Shown: positions 50,231-59,146, counted from the stretch's first letter. The stretch: 64,000 nt of DNA from Nocardia sp. alder85J (GCF_020176955.2 NZ_JAIUCZ020000010.1:124001-188000), one strand, 5' to 3'. The notes: generated by a model not told the origin, from the letters alone. Made by a program: numbers and translations.

Positions 50231-50890
50231 TTACTCGGCGGCGGCCATCGGGAAGGCGCACACCCGCTTGAACTCGTCGTAGGCGGTCTGGACGGCCTCG
50301 ATCATGAGTTCCGGCGCGGCCGCCGGGCTGCACTCGGTCAGTGCGGTCTGGCACTCCATGCCCGCGCGCATGACGGCGTGCCAGGTACCGGCGATCAGGC
50401 GCACGGTCAGCGACTCGGAATCGAGCCCGAGGCGTTCGGCCAGCGCCGCGTTCAGTTCGGCGGTCTTGGTGTCGATGAAGTCCATGCTGCGCGAGCGCAC
50501 GGCCGCGCTGCCCCGCATGATCCGCTGCATCTGCTGGAACCAGGCGAACGGCAGCGTCTCGTCGTCACCGCTGCGCTCGGCCACGGCCAGGTGGGCATTG
50601 TGCAGGGCGAGCAGTTCGTTGCCGGTGATCGGCTGCTTGCGCAATTCGGTGGCGACCCGCCGGCCCCAGTCCTCGGTGGGCGCCAGGACGATGTCCTCTT
50701 TGAGTTCGAAGTACCGGTTCACCGTGCGTGGCGAGACGTCGGCGGCGTCGGCGATCTGTTCGACGGTGGTCGCGTCGAAGCCCTGACTGTCGCAGAGCTG
50801 TAGTGCGACCTCGATGATTCGCCGCCGGGTCTGTTCCTTCTTGCGCTCACGCAGACCGGCCCGGGGCTGACAGGGATGGGAGCCGAGCAT
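50231..50890 (-). CDS. TetR-family transcriptional regulator
   Basis: A 219-residue regulator. The N-terminal HTH is RRRIIEVALQLCDSQGFDATTVEQIADAADVSPRTVNRYFELKEDIV (about 22-70); the C-terminal helical part is ligand-binding and variable. It is divergent from the MFS efflux gene and an inverted repeat lies between them, the usual layout of self-regulated TetR/efflux pairs. Start ATG at 50890. It lies just upstream of the metX promoter on the same strand; 15 bp separate its stop from the -35 box. Confidence 0.93.
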   Translation of the reverse strand: MLGSHPCQPRAGLRERKKEQTRRRIIEVALQLCDSQGFDATTVEQIADAADVSPRTVNRYFELKEDIVLAPTEDWGRRVATELRKQPITGNELLALHNAHLAVAERSGDDETLPFAWFQQMQRIMRGSAAVRSRSMDFIDTKTAELNAALAERLGLDSESLTVRLIAGTWHAVMRAGMECQTALTECSPAAAPELMIEAVQTAYDEFKRVCAFPMAAAE

Positions 50891-50935
50891 CCTCGCATTC
50901 TAACTCCGTGTTACGAGATCATGACCAGAGATGTC

Positions 50936-50956
50936 AAATGTCGCACTCAGACATTT
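50936..50956. promoter_or_regulatory. Operator-like inverted repeat between tetR and MFS genes
   Basis: AAATGTC-GCACTCA-GACATTT: perfect 7-bp arms, 7-nt centre. A further ATGTC (50931-50935) overlaps the left side, and a TTGACG -35-like box for the MFS gene follows at about 50963. The position suits a TetR dimer that represses both genes. Confidence 0.75.
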
Positions 50957-51028
50957 TTCTCTTGACGCCATTTGGCTGCTGATGACACGATAGCTCCACC
51001 TTGCTTCCTACTCAGGAGTTCTTCTCCC

Positions 51029-52525
51029 ATGACCGATCTCGGGATCGCAGAAAACGAATCCCCGACCGCCGCCGCCGAGCGCGGTCGCTCGACTCGGTGG
51101 TGGGCCCTGGGCGTGCTCGCCCTGGCTCAACTGATGGTGGTGCTGGACGCCACCATCGTCACGATCTCGCTGCCGTTCGCCCAGCGCGATCTGCATATCA
51201 GCGACGGTGACAAGCAGTGGATGCTCACCGCGTACACACTCATCTTCGGCGGTCTGCTGCTGCTCGGTGGCCGGCTCGCCGACTATCTGGGCCGCCGCCG
51301 GATGTTCCTGATCGGCCTGGTCGGCTTCGCCGCCGCCTCGGCCCTGGCCGGGCTCGCCCAGAACGCCGCCGAACTGTTCGCCGGTCGCGCGCTGCAGGGC
51401 GCCTTCGCGGCGGTGCTCGCCCCGGCGGCGCTGTCGCTGGTGTCGGTGACCTTCACCGAACCGCGCGAACGCGCGCGGGCCTTCGGTGCCTTCGCGGGCG
51501 TGTCGGCCGGTGGTGCGGCCATCGGCCTGATCGTCGGCGGCGCGCTCACCGAATACGCCGACTGGCGTTGGTGCCTGCTGGTCAACACGCCGGTGGCGCT
51601 GCTGGCCCTGGCCGGGGCATTCGCCTTCGTTATCCGGGACATCCCCCTGCCGCGCACCGGCGGGTACGACGTGCCGGGCGCGGTGACCGTGACCCTCGGC
51701 CTGATCTCCATCGTGTACGGATTCAGCCGGGCCGCCGAGGACGGCTGGCTGGCCGGCTCCACGCTCGCGCTGCTGATCGTCGGTGTCGCGCTGCTGGCGG
51801 CGTTCGTCGCGATCGAACGCCGCTCGGCCAATCCGTTGCTGCCGCTGCATATCCCCGGCGAGATCAACCGCGGCGGGTCCTACCTGGTGGCGCTGCTGGT
51901 GCCGATCGCGATGTTCGCGATGTTCATCAACCTGAGCTACTACCTGCAGGTCACCCTCGGGTACAGCTCGCTGAAGGCCGGTGTGGCGTTCCTGCCGTTC
52001 CCGATCGGCGTCATCATCTCCGCCGGGGTCGCCAGCACGCTGCTGCCCCGCATCGGCCCGCGTCCGCTGATGATCGGCGGCGGCATCCTGGGCATCGCGG
52101 GGCTGGTCTACCTGGCCCAGTTGGACTACGGTGCCGGCTTCGCCGCCAGCGTGCTGCCCGCCATCTCGCTGATCGCGCTCGGCATGGGTGCGCTGTTCGT
52201 CTCGATGCAGACCACCGCGCTGCACCAGGTCGAGGCCGAGGACTCCGGCGTGGCCAGCGCGCTGCTCAACGCCGCCCAGCAGGTCGGCGGCGCGATCGGC
52301 ACCGCCCTGCTGACCAGCATCTCGGTGCAGGTCGCCGAGCGCTACGCGAAACACAACGCGACCATCGACCACGTCACCGCCCGCGCGGCCATCCACAGCT
52401 ACGACGTGGCCTTCTACATCGGGGCCGGATTCTTCCTGGCGGCCATCGTGATCGTCGGACTGATGATCCGCGACAAGCCGCAGAACCTGATCGAGGGTGC
52501 GGAGCACGCGGCGATCGGTGTCTGA
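51029..52525 (+). CDS. MFS drug-efflux transporter (DHA2, 14 TM)
   Basis: A 498-residue major facilitator protein. Motif A-like GGRLADYLGRRRMF after TM2, motif D1 LDATIVTISLPFAQRDL in TM1 and motif C-like GAAIGLIVGGAL in TM5 mark the DHA2 (QacA/EmrB) drug:proton antiporters. About 14 hydrophobic segments can be counted. Start ATG at 51029 has AGGAG 10 nt upstream. Control by the divergent TetR is likely. Substrate unknown. Confidence 0.94.
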   Translation: MTDLGIAENESPTAAAERGRSTRWWALGVLALAQLMVVLDATIVTISLPFAQRDLHISDGDKQWMLTAYTLIFGGLLLLGGRLADYLGRRRMFLIGLVGFAAASALAGLAQNAAELFAGRALQGAFAAVLAPAALSLVSVTFTEPRERARAFGAFAGVSAGGAAIGLIVGGALTEYADWRWCLLVNTPVALLALAGAFAFVIRDIPLPRTGGYDVPGAVTVTLGLISIVYGFSRAAEDGWLAGSTLALLIVGVALLAAFVAIERRSANPLLPLHIPGEINRGGSYLVALLVPIAMFAMFINLSYYLQVTLGYSSLKAGVAFLPFPIGVIISAGVASTLLPRIGPRPLMIGGGILGIAGLVYLAQLDYGAGFAASVLPAISLIALGMGALFVSMQTTALHQVEAEDSGVASALLNAAQQVGGAIGTALLTSISVQVAERYAKHNATIDHVTARAAIHSYDVAFYIGAGFFLAAIVIVGLMIRDKPQNLIEGAEHAAIGV

Positions 52526-52874
52526 TTCCTCACATTCCGGTGGTGCCGGGCGTCCGTTCCGCGGCGTCCGGCACCTTCGCGTCATGGCCGGTGGGCCTAC
52601 CCCGGGGTAACCGGCCACCTACCCGTGTTATGCATACTTGGTATGGCGTCATGCGTGACCTGCGCCACCGCGCTGGGGCAATGGGTGATCGCTACAAGGG
52701 CCGCCCCCTGGATGTGAGACACAGCGCACCAGTACGCTTGTCTTGTTTAGGCACCACAAGTCTCGTGGACAGCGCGGGACATATACGTTGTCGTTGACCA
52801 GCTGGGGTCCGCTCACAAGCGTGTTCGCCTGGCCTGTGCAATGGGAGCACCTTCCTAGGAGGACACGAAGATCC
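52526..52874. other. MFS-icd gap with terminator hairpin
   Basis: About 350 bp. Nested inverted repeats lie 60 bp after the MFS stop: TGGCCGGT (52585-52592) pairs with ACCGGCCA (52610-52617), enclosing the palindrome TACCCCGGGGTA (52598-52609); this is the probable MFS terminator. The remainder should contain the icd promoter and a long leader (AT-richer text CTTGTCTTGTTTAGGCACC near 52738). No small gene was recognised. Confidence 0.6.
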
Positions 52875-54092
52875 ATGTCCAAGATCAAGGTTGAAGGCAC
52901 CGTCGTCGAACTCGACGGCGACGAGATGACCCGGATCATCTGGCAGTTCATCAAGGACAAGCTGATCCACCCGTACCTCGATGTGAACCTCGAGTACTAC
53001 GACCTCGGCATCGAGTACCGGGACAAGACCGACGACCAGGTCACCGTGGACGCGGCCAACGCGATCAAGGAGCACGGCGTCGGCGTCAAGTGCGCCACCA
53101 TCACCCCGGACGAGGCCCGGGTCGAGGAATTCGGCCTGAAGAAGATGTACCGTTCGCCGAACGGCACCATCCGCAACATTCTCGGCGGCACCATCTTCCG
53201 TGCGCCGATCATCATCTCCAACGTTCCGCGACTGGTTCCGGGCTGGACCAAGCCGATCATCATCGGCCGTCACGCCTTCGGCGACCAGTACCGCGCCACC
53301 GACTTCAAGGTGCACCAGGCGGGCACGGTCACCCTCACCTTCACCCCGGAGGACGGCAGCGAGCCGATCGTCCACGAGGTCGTGAAGATCCCCGAGGACG
53401 GCGGCGTCGTCATGGGTATGTACAACTTCAAGAAGTCCATCGAGGACTTCGCGCGGGCGTCGTTCAACTACGGCCTGCAGCAGAACTACCCGGTGTACCT
53501 CTCGACGAAGAACACCATCCTGAAGGCCTACGACGGCATGTTCAAGGACACCTTCCAGGAAGTGTTCGACGCGGAGTTCAAGCCGCAGTTCGACGCGGCC
53601 GGCCTCACCTACGAGCACCGGCTCATCGACGACATGGTCGCCTCCTCGCTGAAGTGGGAGGGTGGCTACGTCTGGGCGTGCAAGAACTACGACGGCGATG
53701 TGCAGTCCGACACGGTCGCGCAGGGCTTCGGTTCGCTCGGCCTGATGACCTCGGTGCTGCTCACCCCGGACGGCCGGACCTGCGAGGCCGAGGCCGCGCA
53801 CGGCACCGTGACCCGCCACTTCCGTCAGCACCAGCAGGGCAAGCCCACCTCCACCAACCCGATCGCCTCGATCTTCGCGTGGACCCGGGGCCTGGCCCAC
53901 CGCGGCAAGCTGGACAACACCCCCGAGGTCATCGGCTTCTCCCAGACCCTGGAGGATGTGGTCATCAAGACCGTCGAGGACGGCCAGATGACCAAGGACC
54001 TGGCGCTGCTGGTCGGCGGTGATCAGGGCTACCTCACCACCGAGGAATTCCTCGGTGTGCTCGACGCCAACCTGGCACGCGAGCTGCGCTGA
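52875..54092 (+). CDS. icd: NADP-dependent isocitrate dehydrogenase (homodimeric, type II)
   Basis: A 405-residue TCA-cycle enzyme making 2-oxoglutarate, CO2 and NADPH. N-terminus KVEGTVVELDGDEMTRIIWQFIKDKLIHPYLD, substrate loop SPNGTIRNILGGTIFRAPI, metal site DDMVASSLKW...GYVWACKNYDGDVQSDTVAQGFGSLG and the cofactor region EAEAAHGTVTRHFRQHQQGKPTSTNPIASIFAW are those of the eukaryote-like dimeric class (Icd1), not the E. coli class. AGGAGG lies 12 nt before the ATG at 52875. Icd and metX are also close in M. tuberculosis (Rv3339c, Rv3341). Confidence 0.96.
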   Translation: MSKIKVEGTVVELDGDEMTRIIWQFIKDKLIHPYLDVNLEYYDLGIEYRDKTDDQVTVDAANAIKEHGVGVKCATITPDEARVEEFGLKKMYRSPNGTIRNILGGTIFRAPIIISNVPRLVPGWTKPIIIGRHAFGDQYRATDFKVHQAGTVTLTFTPEDGSEPIVHEVVKIPEDGGVVMGMYNFKKSIEDFARASFNYGLQQNYPVYLSTKNTILKAYDGMFKDTFQEVFDAEFKPQFDAAGLTYEHRLIDDMVASSLKWEGGYVWACKNYDGDVQSDTVAQGFGSLGLMTSVLLTPDGRTCEAEAAHGTVTRHFRQHQQGKPTSTNPIASIFAWTRGLAHRGKLDNTPEVIGFSQTLEDVVIKTVEDGQMTKDLALLVGGDQGYLTTEEFLGVLDANLARELR

Positions 54093-54104
54093 GGCGCACC
54101 CACC

Positions 54105-54285
54105 CGCCACACACCGCCCGATGCGACCTGCCGGTGTGCGGCGAGCCGACGTGAACCCTGTCGGCGCGCGCTGACTTGATGCGAACCATCGGCGCGCGCC
54201 GCGCTGAGGGCCTACCCCGGACGAGACCGGTCGGCCCGCGATCCCGGGCACCCGCCCCCACCGATCCGGTGGCAGCGGGTGCCCG
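54105..54285. terminator. Terminator hairpins after icd
   Basis: Two stems. CGCCACACACCG (54105-54116) pairs with CGGTGTGCGGCG (54132-54143), one mismatch. A stronger nested one is CGGGCACCCGC (54245-54255) with GCGGGTGCCCG (54275-54285), enclosing CCACCG-ATC-CGGTGG and followed by a TGTTTCC tract. The second probably ends both icd and the convergent coiled-coil gene. Confidence 0.75.
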
Positions 54286-54296
54286 AACTGTTTCCG

Positions 54297-54806
54297 TCAC
54301 CCCATCGGCAGCCGGGTGGTCAGGATCTGCACGAGCTCGGCCAGCCGATCGTCTATGCCCCCGAGCCGACCGTTGAACTCCTCGAGTTGGCTGTCGACAC
54401 GTTCGAGTCGGCCTTCGACACGTTCGAGTCGGCCCTCGACATGTTCGAGCCGGCTTTCGACATGTTCGAGTCGGCCCTCGAGATTTTCGAGTCGGTCCTC
54501 GACATGTTCGAGCCGGCCCTCGAGATTTTCGAGCCGACTGTCTGTGCTCGCCAATCGTTTGTCGATTGCGTCGAATCGCGCGTCCATGCCGTCCAGCCGA
54601 CGGCCGTGCTGGCGCAGGGTTGCGGTCAGGATGCCGAATTGCTGACCGTTGACCTTCTGGTAGCGGCGCACATTCATGTCCAGGCCGCGGATGGCGGCGT
54701 GGGCTCGATGCACCGAGGCGTTGGTGTCGGCGAGCAGCTGGTACATGTCGTCGACGTCGTTGCGCAGTTGAGCTGCGCGTTCTTTGTGGTGTGTAGGACT
54801 CCCCAT
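54297..54806 (-). CDS. Coiled-coil protein with heptad repeats
   Basis: A 169-residue, probably wholly helical protein. The central part is a run of near-identical heptads, RLENLEG, RLEHVED, RLENLEG, RLEHVES, RLEHVEG, RLERVEG, RLERVDS (about 85-135), flanked by DDMYQLLADTNASVHRAHA and DDRLAELVQILTTRL. The DNA shows 21-bp and 42-bp tandem repeats, so the number of heptads may vary between strains. No transmembrane segment or enzyme motif. Function unknown; it could be a rod or scaffold. Start ATG at 54806; an in-frame ATG 72 bp upstream (54878) is less likely. Confidence 0.8.
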   Translation of the reverse strand: MGSPTHHKERAAQLRNDVDDMYQLLADTNASVHRAHAAIRGLDMNVRRYQKVNGQQFGILTATLRQHGRRLDGMDARFDAIDKRLASTDSRLENLEGRLEHVEDRLENLEGRLEHVESRLEHVEGRLERVEGRLERVDSQLEEFNGRLGGIDDRLAELVQILTTRLPMG

Positions 54807-54929
54807 GGGCACCAAGATAGTCGGCCGCGGACCGGCGATCGTTCGGTTCTTCCGGCGGATGTGCAAGTCTGTGGACAACTTTCCGGCTGTGGAATTTCGT
54901 TGCCGCCCTTGCCCACCGCCCGCCGGAGG

Positions 54930-55772
54930 TCACACTGCGCGCAGGTGGCCCCGGCTGGCGTAGATGTGCTCCGCGATGAGGGTCGCGATGCGGTCCGGCG
55001 CCTCCAGCATCGGCACGTGACCCACGTCGTGCACCAGGATGCGGTCGGCGGATTCCGGTAGTTCGCGCAGGAACAGTTCCGCGTAGCTGCGATTCGGGAT
55101 CACCCGGTCGTATTCGCAGAGCAGCAGGCGCACCGGGGTTTCCAGGTCGCCGAGATCCGTGACACCGGGCGCGCGCAGGCCGCCGAGCAGCATCGGCACC
55201 ATCGCCGGGCAGTGCAGTGCGGCGGCGATCGCCGCCTCGACCGCGGACCGCGGTACCGCACCGGTGCGGTGACTCAGCGCCAGCGTGGCGAAACGCCGTG
55301 CGGGCGAGCCGAATCGGAGACCGGGCCCGAGCAGCTTGCCGAATTCCACGATCGGCAACAGCGACAGGAACTTCAGGCCCACCCGTAGTTGTCGCAGCGA
55401 CGGCGTGTGCCAGCCGCCGGCCGGCGCGATCGCCGTGAGCGTGCGCGCGCGGCCCCGCCGGGCCAGCTCGAATCCGACCCAGCCGCCCAGCGAATTACCC
55501 GCGACATGGCAGGTGCGCCAGCCCAATTCGTCGAGTTGCCGTTCGACCAGATCGGCCAGCATGCCCACGTCCAGGGTGCGGCCGCCGGGGTCGGGCCCGC
55601 CCCAGTGCCCGGCGAACGCGGGTGCGAACACCTCGCAGTTTCCGGACATGCGCAGCGCCACCTGTTCCCAGCAGTGTGGCGAGAGCATGAACCCGTGCAG
55701 GAGCAACAGGGGATCGCCGGATCCGGTGTGCATGGCGGCGACCGGGGCGGGGGCGGTGGTGCGCGACGTCAT
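54930..55772 (-). CDS. Alpha/beta hydrolase
   Basis: A 280-residue alpha/beta hydrolase: LLLLHGFMLSPHCWEQVALRM, nucleophile GNSLGGWVGFELARRG, Asp in LLCEYDRVIPN and His in VHDVGHVPMLEAPDRIA. Pattern close to MhpC/PcaD/BioH-type enzymes; substrate not evident. Start ATG at 55772, ~90 bp divergent from the exonuclease gene. Confidence 0.9.
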   Translation of the reverse strand: MTSRTTAPAPVAAMHTGSGDPLLLLHGFMLSPHCWEQVALRMSGNCEVFAPAFAGHWGGPDPGGRTLDVGMLADLVERQLDELGWRTCHVAGNSLGGWVGFELARRGRARTLTAIAPAGGWHTPSLRQLRVGLKFLSLLPIVEFGKLLGPGLRFGSPARRFATLALSHRTGAVPRSAVEAAIAAALHCPAMVPMLLGGLRAPGVTDLGDLETPVRLLLCEYDRVIPNRSYAELFLRELPESADRILVHDVGHVPMLEAPDRIATLIAEHIYASRGHLRAV

Positions 55773-55863
55773 TGTCGTGAACCCCTTCCTGATGCGCGCC
55801 GTTCACCAGCGCGACGTCGATGTCCACAGGAAAAGTGTCCGACCTGCATTGTACGGTCGTCTG

Positions 55864-56655
55864 GTGCCTCCCATCATCATCTCGACGATCAACGTGAACG
55901 GCGTACGCGCGGCGACCGCCAAGACGGGCAAGGGAATGCTGGAGTGGCTCGCGGCCACCGAGGCGGATGTCATCTGCCTGCAGGAAACCCGGGCGACCGA
56001 CGAGCAGACCCGCGCGGCGCTGGCGCCCGCGCTGGCCGAGGGCTGGCAACTGGCACATGCCGAACCGGGCGCGAAGGGCCGCGCCGGTGTCGCGATCCTG
56101 TCCCGGCGCACCCCGCGCGCGGTGCGAATCGGGTTCGGCAGCACCGAGTTCGACGGCCTGGGCCGCTACGTCGAGGCCGAATTCGACGATGTCACCGTCG
56201 CCAGCGTGTACGTGCACACCGGCGAGGCCGACACCCCCATGCAGGAGGAGAAGTACCGCTTCCTGGGCGAATTGGGGGCGCACCTGAAGGCGCAGCGCGG
56301 CGACTTCGTGATCAGCGGCGACTGGAATGTCGCGCACACCGAACTCGACATCAAGAATTGGCGGGGCAACGTGAAGAACGCGGGCTTCCTGCCCGGCGAA
56401 CGCGCCTGGGTGGACGACATCCTGGCCGCCGGCTACGTGGATGTGGTGCGGAAATTGCATCCGGAGGTGCCCGGCCCGTACAGCTGGTGGTCCTATCGCG
56501 GCCGCGCCTTCGATACCGACGCGGGCTGGCGCATCGATTACCAGTTGGTCCGCGGATCGCTGGCCGAGCGGGCGAAACAGGCCGTGGTGGAGCGCGCGGC
56601 CGATTACGCGCTGCGCTGGTCGGATCATGCCCCGGTGACGGTGCAGTACCGATGA
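55864..56655 (+). CDS. xth: Exodeoxyribonuclease III (AP endonuclease)
   Basis: A 263-residue EEP-fold nuclease for abasic-site and 3'-end repair. ISTINVNGVRAATAK, VICLQETRA (metal Glu), GRAGVAILSR, VYVHTGE, SGDWNVAHTELDIKNWRGN (catalytic Asp/Asn), SWWSYRGRAFDTDAGWRIDYQLV and SDHAPVTVQY (catalytic Asp-His) are intact. Start GTG at 55864 directly precedes the first strand; longer in-frame readings run antisense to the hydrolase. The stop overlaps the next gene (ATGA). Confidence 0.95.
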   Translation: MPPIIISTINVNGVRAATAKTGKGMLEWLAATEADVICLQETRATDEQTRAALAPALAEGWQLAHAEPGAKGRAGVAILSRRTPRAVRIGFGSTEFDGLGRYVEAEFDDVTVASVYVHTGEADTPMQEEKYRFLGELGAHLKAQRGDFVISGDWNVAHTELDIKNWRGNVKNAGFLPGERAWVDDILAAGYVDVVRKLHPEVPGPYSWWSYRGRAFDTDAGWRIDYQLVRGSLAERAKQAVVERAADYALRWSDHAPVTVQYR

Positions 56656-57116
56656 AATTCTCCGGCAAGGGTTTTCGTGGGGTAGCCGCATTCGCAGGGC
56701 TGCTGATCGTGGTGCTCGCGGGGCTGCTGATTGCCCACGGCGAGCACCACACCGCCGATACGAGCGCGCGGCCGATACCGGCGATCACCGCCGGCACCAT
56801 GTCGTTGTCGCCCGTCACCGCGCAGCACATCGCCACTGTGCCCGACCGGGCCGTGCAGACGCTGCGGGAGATCGATGCGGGCCGCTGGCCCGATTCCGCG
56901 AACGCGCCCGGCACCAAGGGCGGCGATCACTGGATGAACCGGCAGGGGCAACTCCCGCAACAGGATTCGGCGGGTCACCCGATCACCTATCAGGAATGGG
57001 ATGTGAACCCGAAGAAACCGGGCCAGGGCCGCGATGCGGAACGCATCATCACCGGCAGCGACGGTTCGGCGTACTACACCGGCGACCATTACAAGACGTT
57101 CACGAGGATGCGGTGA
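56652..57116 (+). CDS. Secreted guanyl-specific ribonuclease (RNase Sa/N1-like)
   Basis: A 154-residue protein with an N-terminal hydrophobic signal or anchor (VAAFAGLLIVVLAGLLIAHG). The C-terminal half is a microbial ribonuclease domain: TVPDRAVQTLREIDAGRWPDS, YQEWDV (catalytic Glu115), RDAERIITG (Arg131) and YYTGDHYKTF (His146), aligning residue by residue with RNase Sa. It is therefore expected to cut RNA 3' of guanine, outside the cytoplasm. The barstar-like gene that follows is the predicted inhibitor. The ATGA overlap with xth is unusual for such a gene. Confidence 0.92.
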   Translation: MKFSGKGFRGVAAFAGLLIVVLAGLLIAHGEHHTADTSARPIPAITAGTMSLSPVTAQHIATVPDRAVQTLREIDAGRWPDSANAPGTKGGDHWMNRQGQLPQQDSAGHPITYQEWDVNPKKPGQGRDAERIITGSDGSAYYTGDHYKTFTRMR

Positions 57117-57127
57117 GGGGAGATGCC

Positions 57128-57631
57128 GTGGCGGGCGCATCGATGACGTTGGCGCGATTCCTGGCCGCTCCGTCCGCACGGATCGCGACCGCCGCGGCCG
57201 TGCCGTACGACACCACCGCCACCCCGGCGCTGGGCGCGCTGGCGGTGGACGCGGGCCGGTTCAGCGGTGTGCGGTACCGGGTCCCGGACGGATATCTCGC
57301 CCGGGAACTGCGGGGCGCCCGGATGCGCACGCTCGCGGGCGTTTTCGACGAGTTCGCGGCCGCCTTCCAATTCCCCTACTACTTCGGCGAGAACAAGGAC
57401 GCCTTCGACGAATGTCTGCGTGATCTGGACGAATTCGTGGGTGCCGCCGCCGGATATGTGGCACTGATCCGGGATTCGGCGGAACTGCTCGCCGACGAGC
57501 CGGGGGAACTGTCCTGGTTCGCCGCCGCCACGTCCGATGCCGCGGCTTATTGGTCCGCCAAGCACGCCGTGTATCGCGCGGTGCTGCAAGGTACTCCACC
57601 CTGCGGCGATGTCGTGACCCTGACGGCCTGA
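57128..57631 (+). CDS. Barstar-family ribonuclease inhibitor
   Basis: A 167-residue protein. The barstar core is GARMRTLAGVFDEFAAAFQFPYYFGENKDAFDECLRDLDEFVG, with the acidic helix used to plug RNase active sites. The longer N-terminus (MTLARFLAAPSARIATAAAV) is seen in actinobacterial barstars. GTG at 57128 with GGGGAG 5 nt upstream is preferred; GTG 57113 would overlap the RNase stop. It should protect the cell from the RNase made just upstream. Confidence 0.92.
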   Translation: MAGASMTLARFLAAPSARIATAAAVPYDTTATPALGALAVDAGRFSGVRYRVPDGYLARELRGARMRTLAGVFDEFAAAFQFPYYFGENKDAFDECLRDLDEFVGAAAGYVALIRDSAELLADEPGELSWFAAATSDAAAYWSAKHAVYRAVLQGTPPCGDVVTLTA

Positions 57632-57699
57632 CTGTGAGATACATCAATCCGCGGCTGATCCAGGTATGACCGGAGCGGGGCGCGGGGAGGATGGGGGCC

Positions 57700-58023
57700 G
57701 TGAGGTTGACGGTGACTCTCGATCACGACGTACTGGTACTGCTCGAGAACGCCGCCCGCGCCCGGGGCCGATCGAAGAAGCACATCGTCAACGAGGCGCT
57801 GCGGCAGTTGCTGACCGGGGCGCCCGGTGAGCCGGCGGCCCGCGCGGGTGATCTGCCGCCCGGCGTGGTCGCCCTGACCCCCCGGCCCGCCGACCCGCCC
57901 GCGCCGGGGCCCGTCCGGCGCGCCGACCACTCCGATCGGGACGCTCTCAACGCGGCGCTGGCCCACTACTTCGGCCTGCCCGCGCTGCCGCCGCGGCTGT
58001 ATCTGGTCGAGAGCGAGGGTTGA
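57700..58023 (+). CDS. Ribbon-helix-helix (CopG-like) protein
   Basis: A 107-residue protein with an N-terminal RHH DNA-binding motif: RLTVTLDHDVLVLLENAARARGRSKKHIVNEALRQLL. The remainder is Pro-rich and ends YFGLPALPPRLYLVESEG. It looks like an antitoxin or small repressor, but no toxin gene is adjacent. GGGGAGG is 9 nt before the GTG at 57700; the ATG at 57691 directly abuts it and is less likely. Confidence 0.82.
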   Translation: MRLTVTLDHDVLVLLENAARARGRSKKHIVNEALRQLLTGAPGEPAARAGDLPPGVVALTPRPADPPAPGPVRRADHSDRDALNAALAHYFGLPALPPRLYLVESEG

Positions 58024-58081
58024 TCCGGCCGCTGCCTTTGCCCCGGAAAAATCCGTTGCCGGGACATGGGAAGATCGGGGC

Positions 58082-59107
58082 ATGTCCAGTCCTGCACCCA
58101 CCGGCGAGCGCAAGCAGCGGGTCCTGTCCGGGATCCAGCCGACCAGTGATTCCTTCCACCTCGGCAACTACCTCGGCGCGTTGCAGTACTGGGTGACGTT
58201 GCAGGACGACTTCGACGCCCTCTACTTCATCCCCGACATGCACGCCATCACGGTCCCGCACGACCCGAAGGCCTTGCGCGCCCGCACCAAGGTGGCCGCC
58301 GCGCAGTTGCTGGCCCTGGGCATCGACCCGAAGCGCTCGACGCTGTTCGTGCAGAGCCAGGTGCCGCAGCACGCCGAACTGACCTGGGTGCTCAGCTGCC
58401 TCACCGGCTTCGGCGAGGCCAGCCGGATGACGCAGTTCAAGGACAAGTCGGCCAAGCAGGGCGCCGACAACGCCACCGTCGGCCTGTTCACCTACCCGGT
58501 CCTGATGGCGGCCGACATCCTGCTCTACCGCCCGCATCTGGTGCCGGTCGGCGAGGATCAGCGCCAGCACCTGGAACTGACCAGGAATCTGGCGCAGCGG
58601 TTCAACACCCGCTTCAAGAAGACCTTCGTGGTCCCCGAGGCGCACATCGTCTCCGGCACCGCCAAGATCTACGACCTGCAGGATCCCACCTCGAAGATGA
58701 GCAAATCGGCGGCCAGCGACGCCGGGCTGCTCAACCTGCTCGACGATGTGGCGCTGTCCACGAAGAAGATTCGCTCGGCGGTGACCGACACCGAGCGCGA
58801 GATCCGCTACGACCCGGAGACCAAGCCGGGGGTCAGCAACCTGCTGGTCATCCTGTCCTCGCTGACCGACACCCCGATCGTGACGCTGGAACAGGACTAC
58901 GCCGGCAAGGGGTACGGTGACCTCAAGAGCGACGTGGCCGATGCCCTGGTGGAATTCGTGACGCCGTTTCAGGCGAAGGTACGAGGGTATCTGGCAGATC
59001 AGGGCGAGCTCGATCGCATCCTCGCCACCGGCGCGGAGCGCGCGCGGGAGATCGCCGGCAACACCCTCGCGCAGGTGTACGACCGAGTGGGTTTCCTGGC
59101 TCGGTGA
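58082..59107 (+). CDS. trpS: Tryptophanyl-tRNA synthetase
   Basis: A 341-residue class Ic synthetase. The HIGH-equivalent is HLGN (His26), the KMSKS loop is K205-S209, and GEDQRQHLELTRNLAQRFN plus SGTAKIYDLQDPTSKMSKS are the usual TrpRS blocks. Full length. Start ATG at 58082. It lies 58 bp after the RHH gene and 39 bp before the YihY-type gene, as with trpS and Rv3335c in M. tuberculosis. Confidence 0.96.
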   Translation: MSSPAPTGERKQRVLSGIQPTSDSFHLGNYLGALQYWVTLQDDFDALYFIPDMHAITVPHDPKALRARTKVAAAQLLALGIDPKRSTLFVQSQVPQHAELTWVLSCLTGFGEASRMTQFKDKSAKQGADNATVGLFTYPVLMAADILLYRPHLVPVGEDQRQHLELTRNLAQRFNTRFKKTFVVPEAHIVSGTAKIYDLQDPTSKMSKSAASDAGLLNLLDDVALSTKKIRSAVTDTEREIRYDPETKPGVSNLLVILSSLTDTPIVTLEQDYAGKGYGDLKSDVADALVEFVTPFQAKVRGYLADQGELDRILATGAERAREIAGNTLAQVYDRVGFLAR

Positions 59108-59146
59108 CGACCGCTCCGTGGGGCCGAAGGTTTCCGGGAGGTCGAG

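Noticed and set aside
57691..58023. RHH protein as the antitoxin of a toxin-antitoxin pair
   Set aside because: No adjacent toxin-sized ORF; the neighbouring barstar has its own partner and the next gene is trpS.
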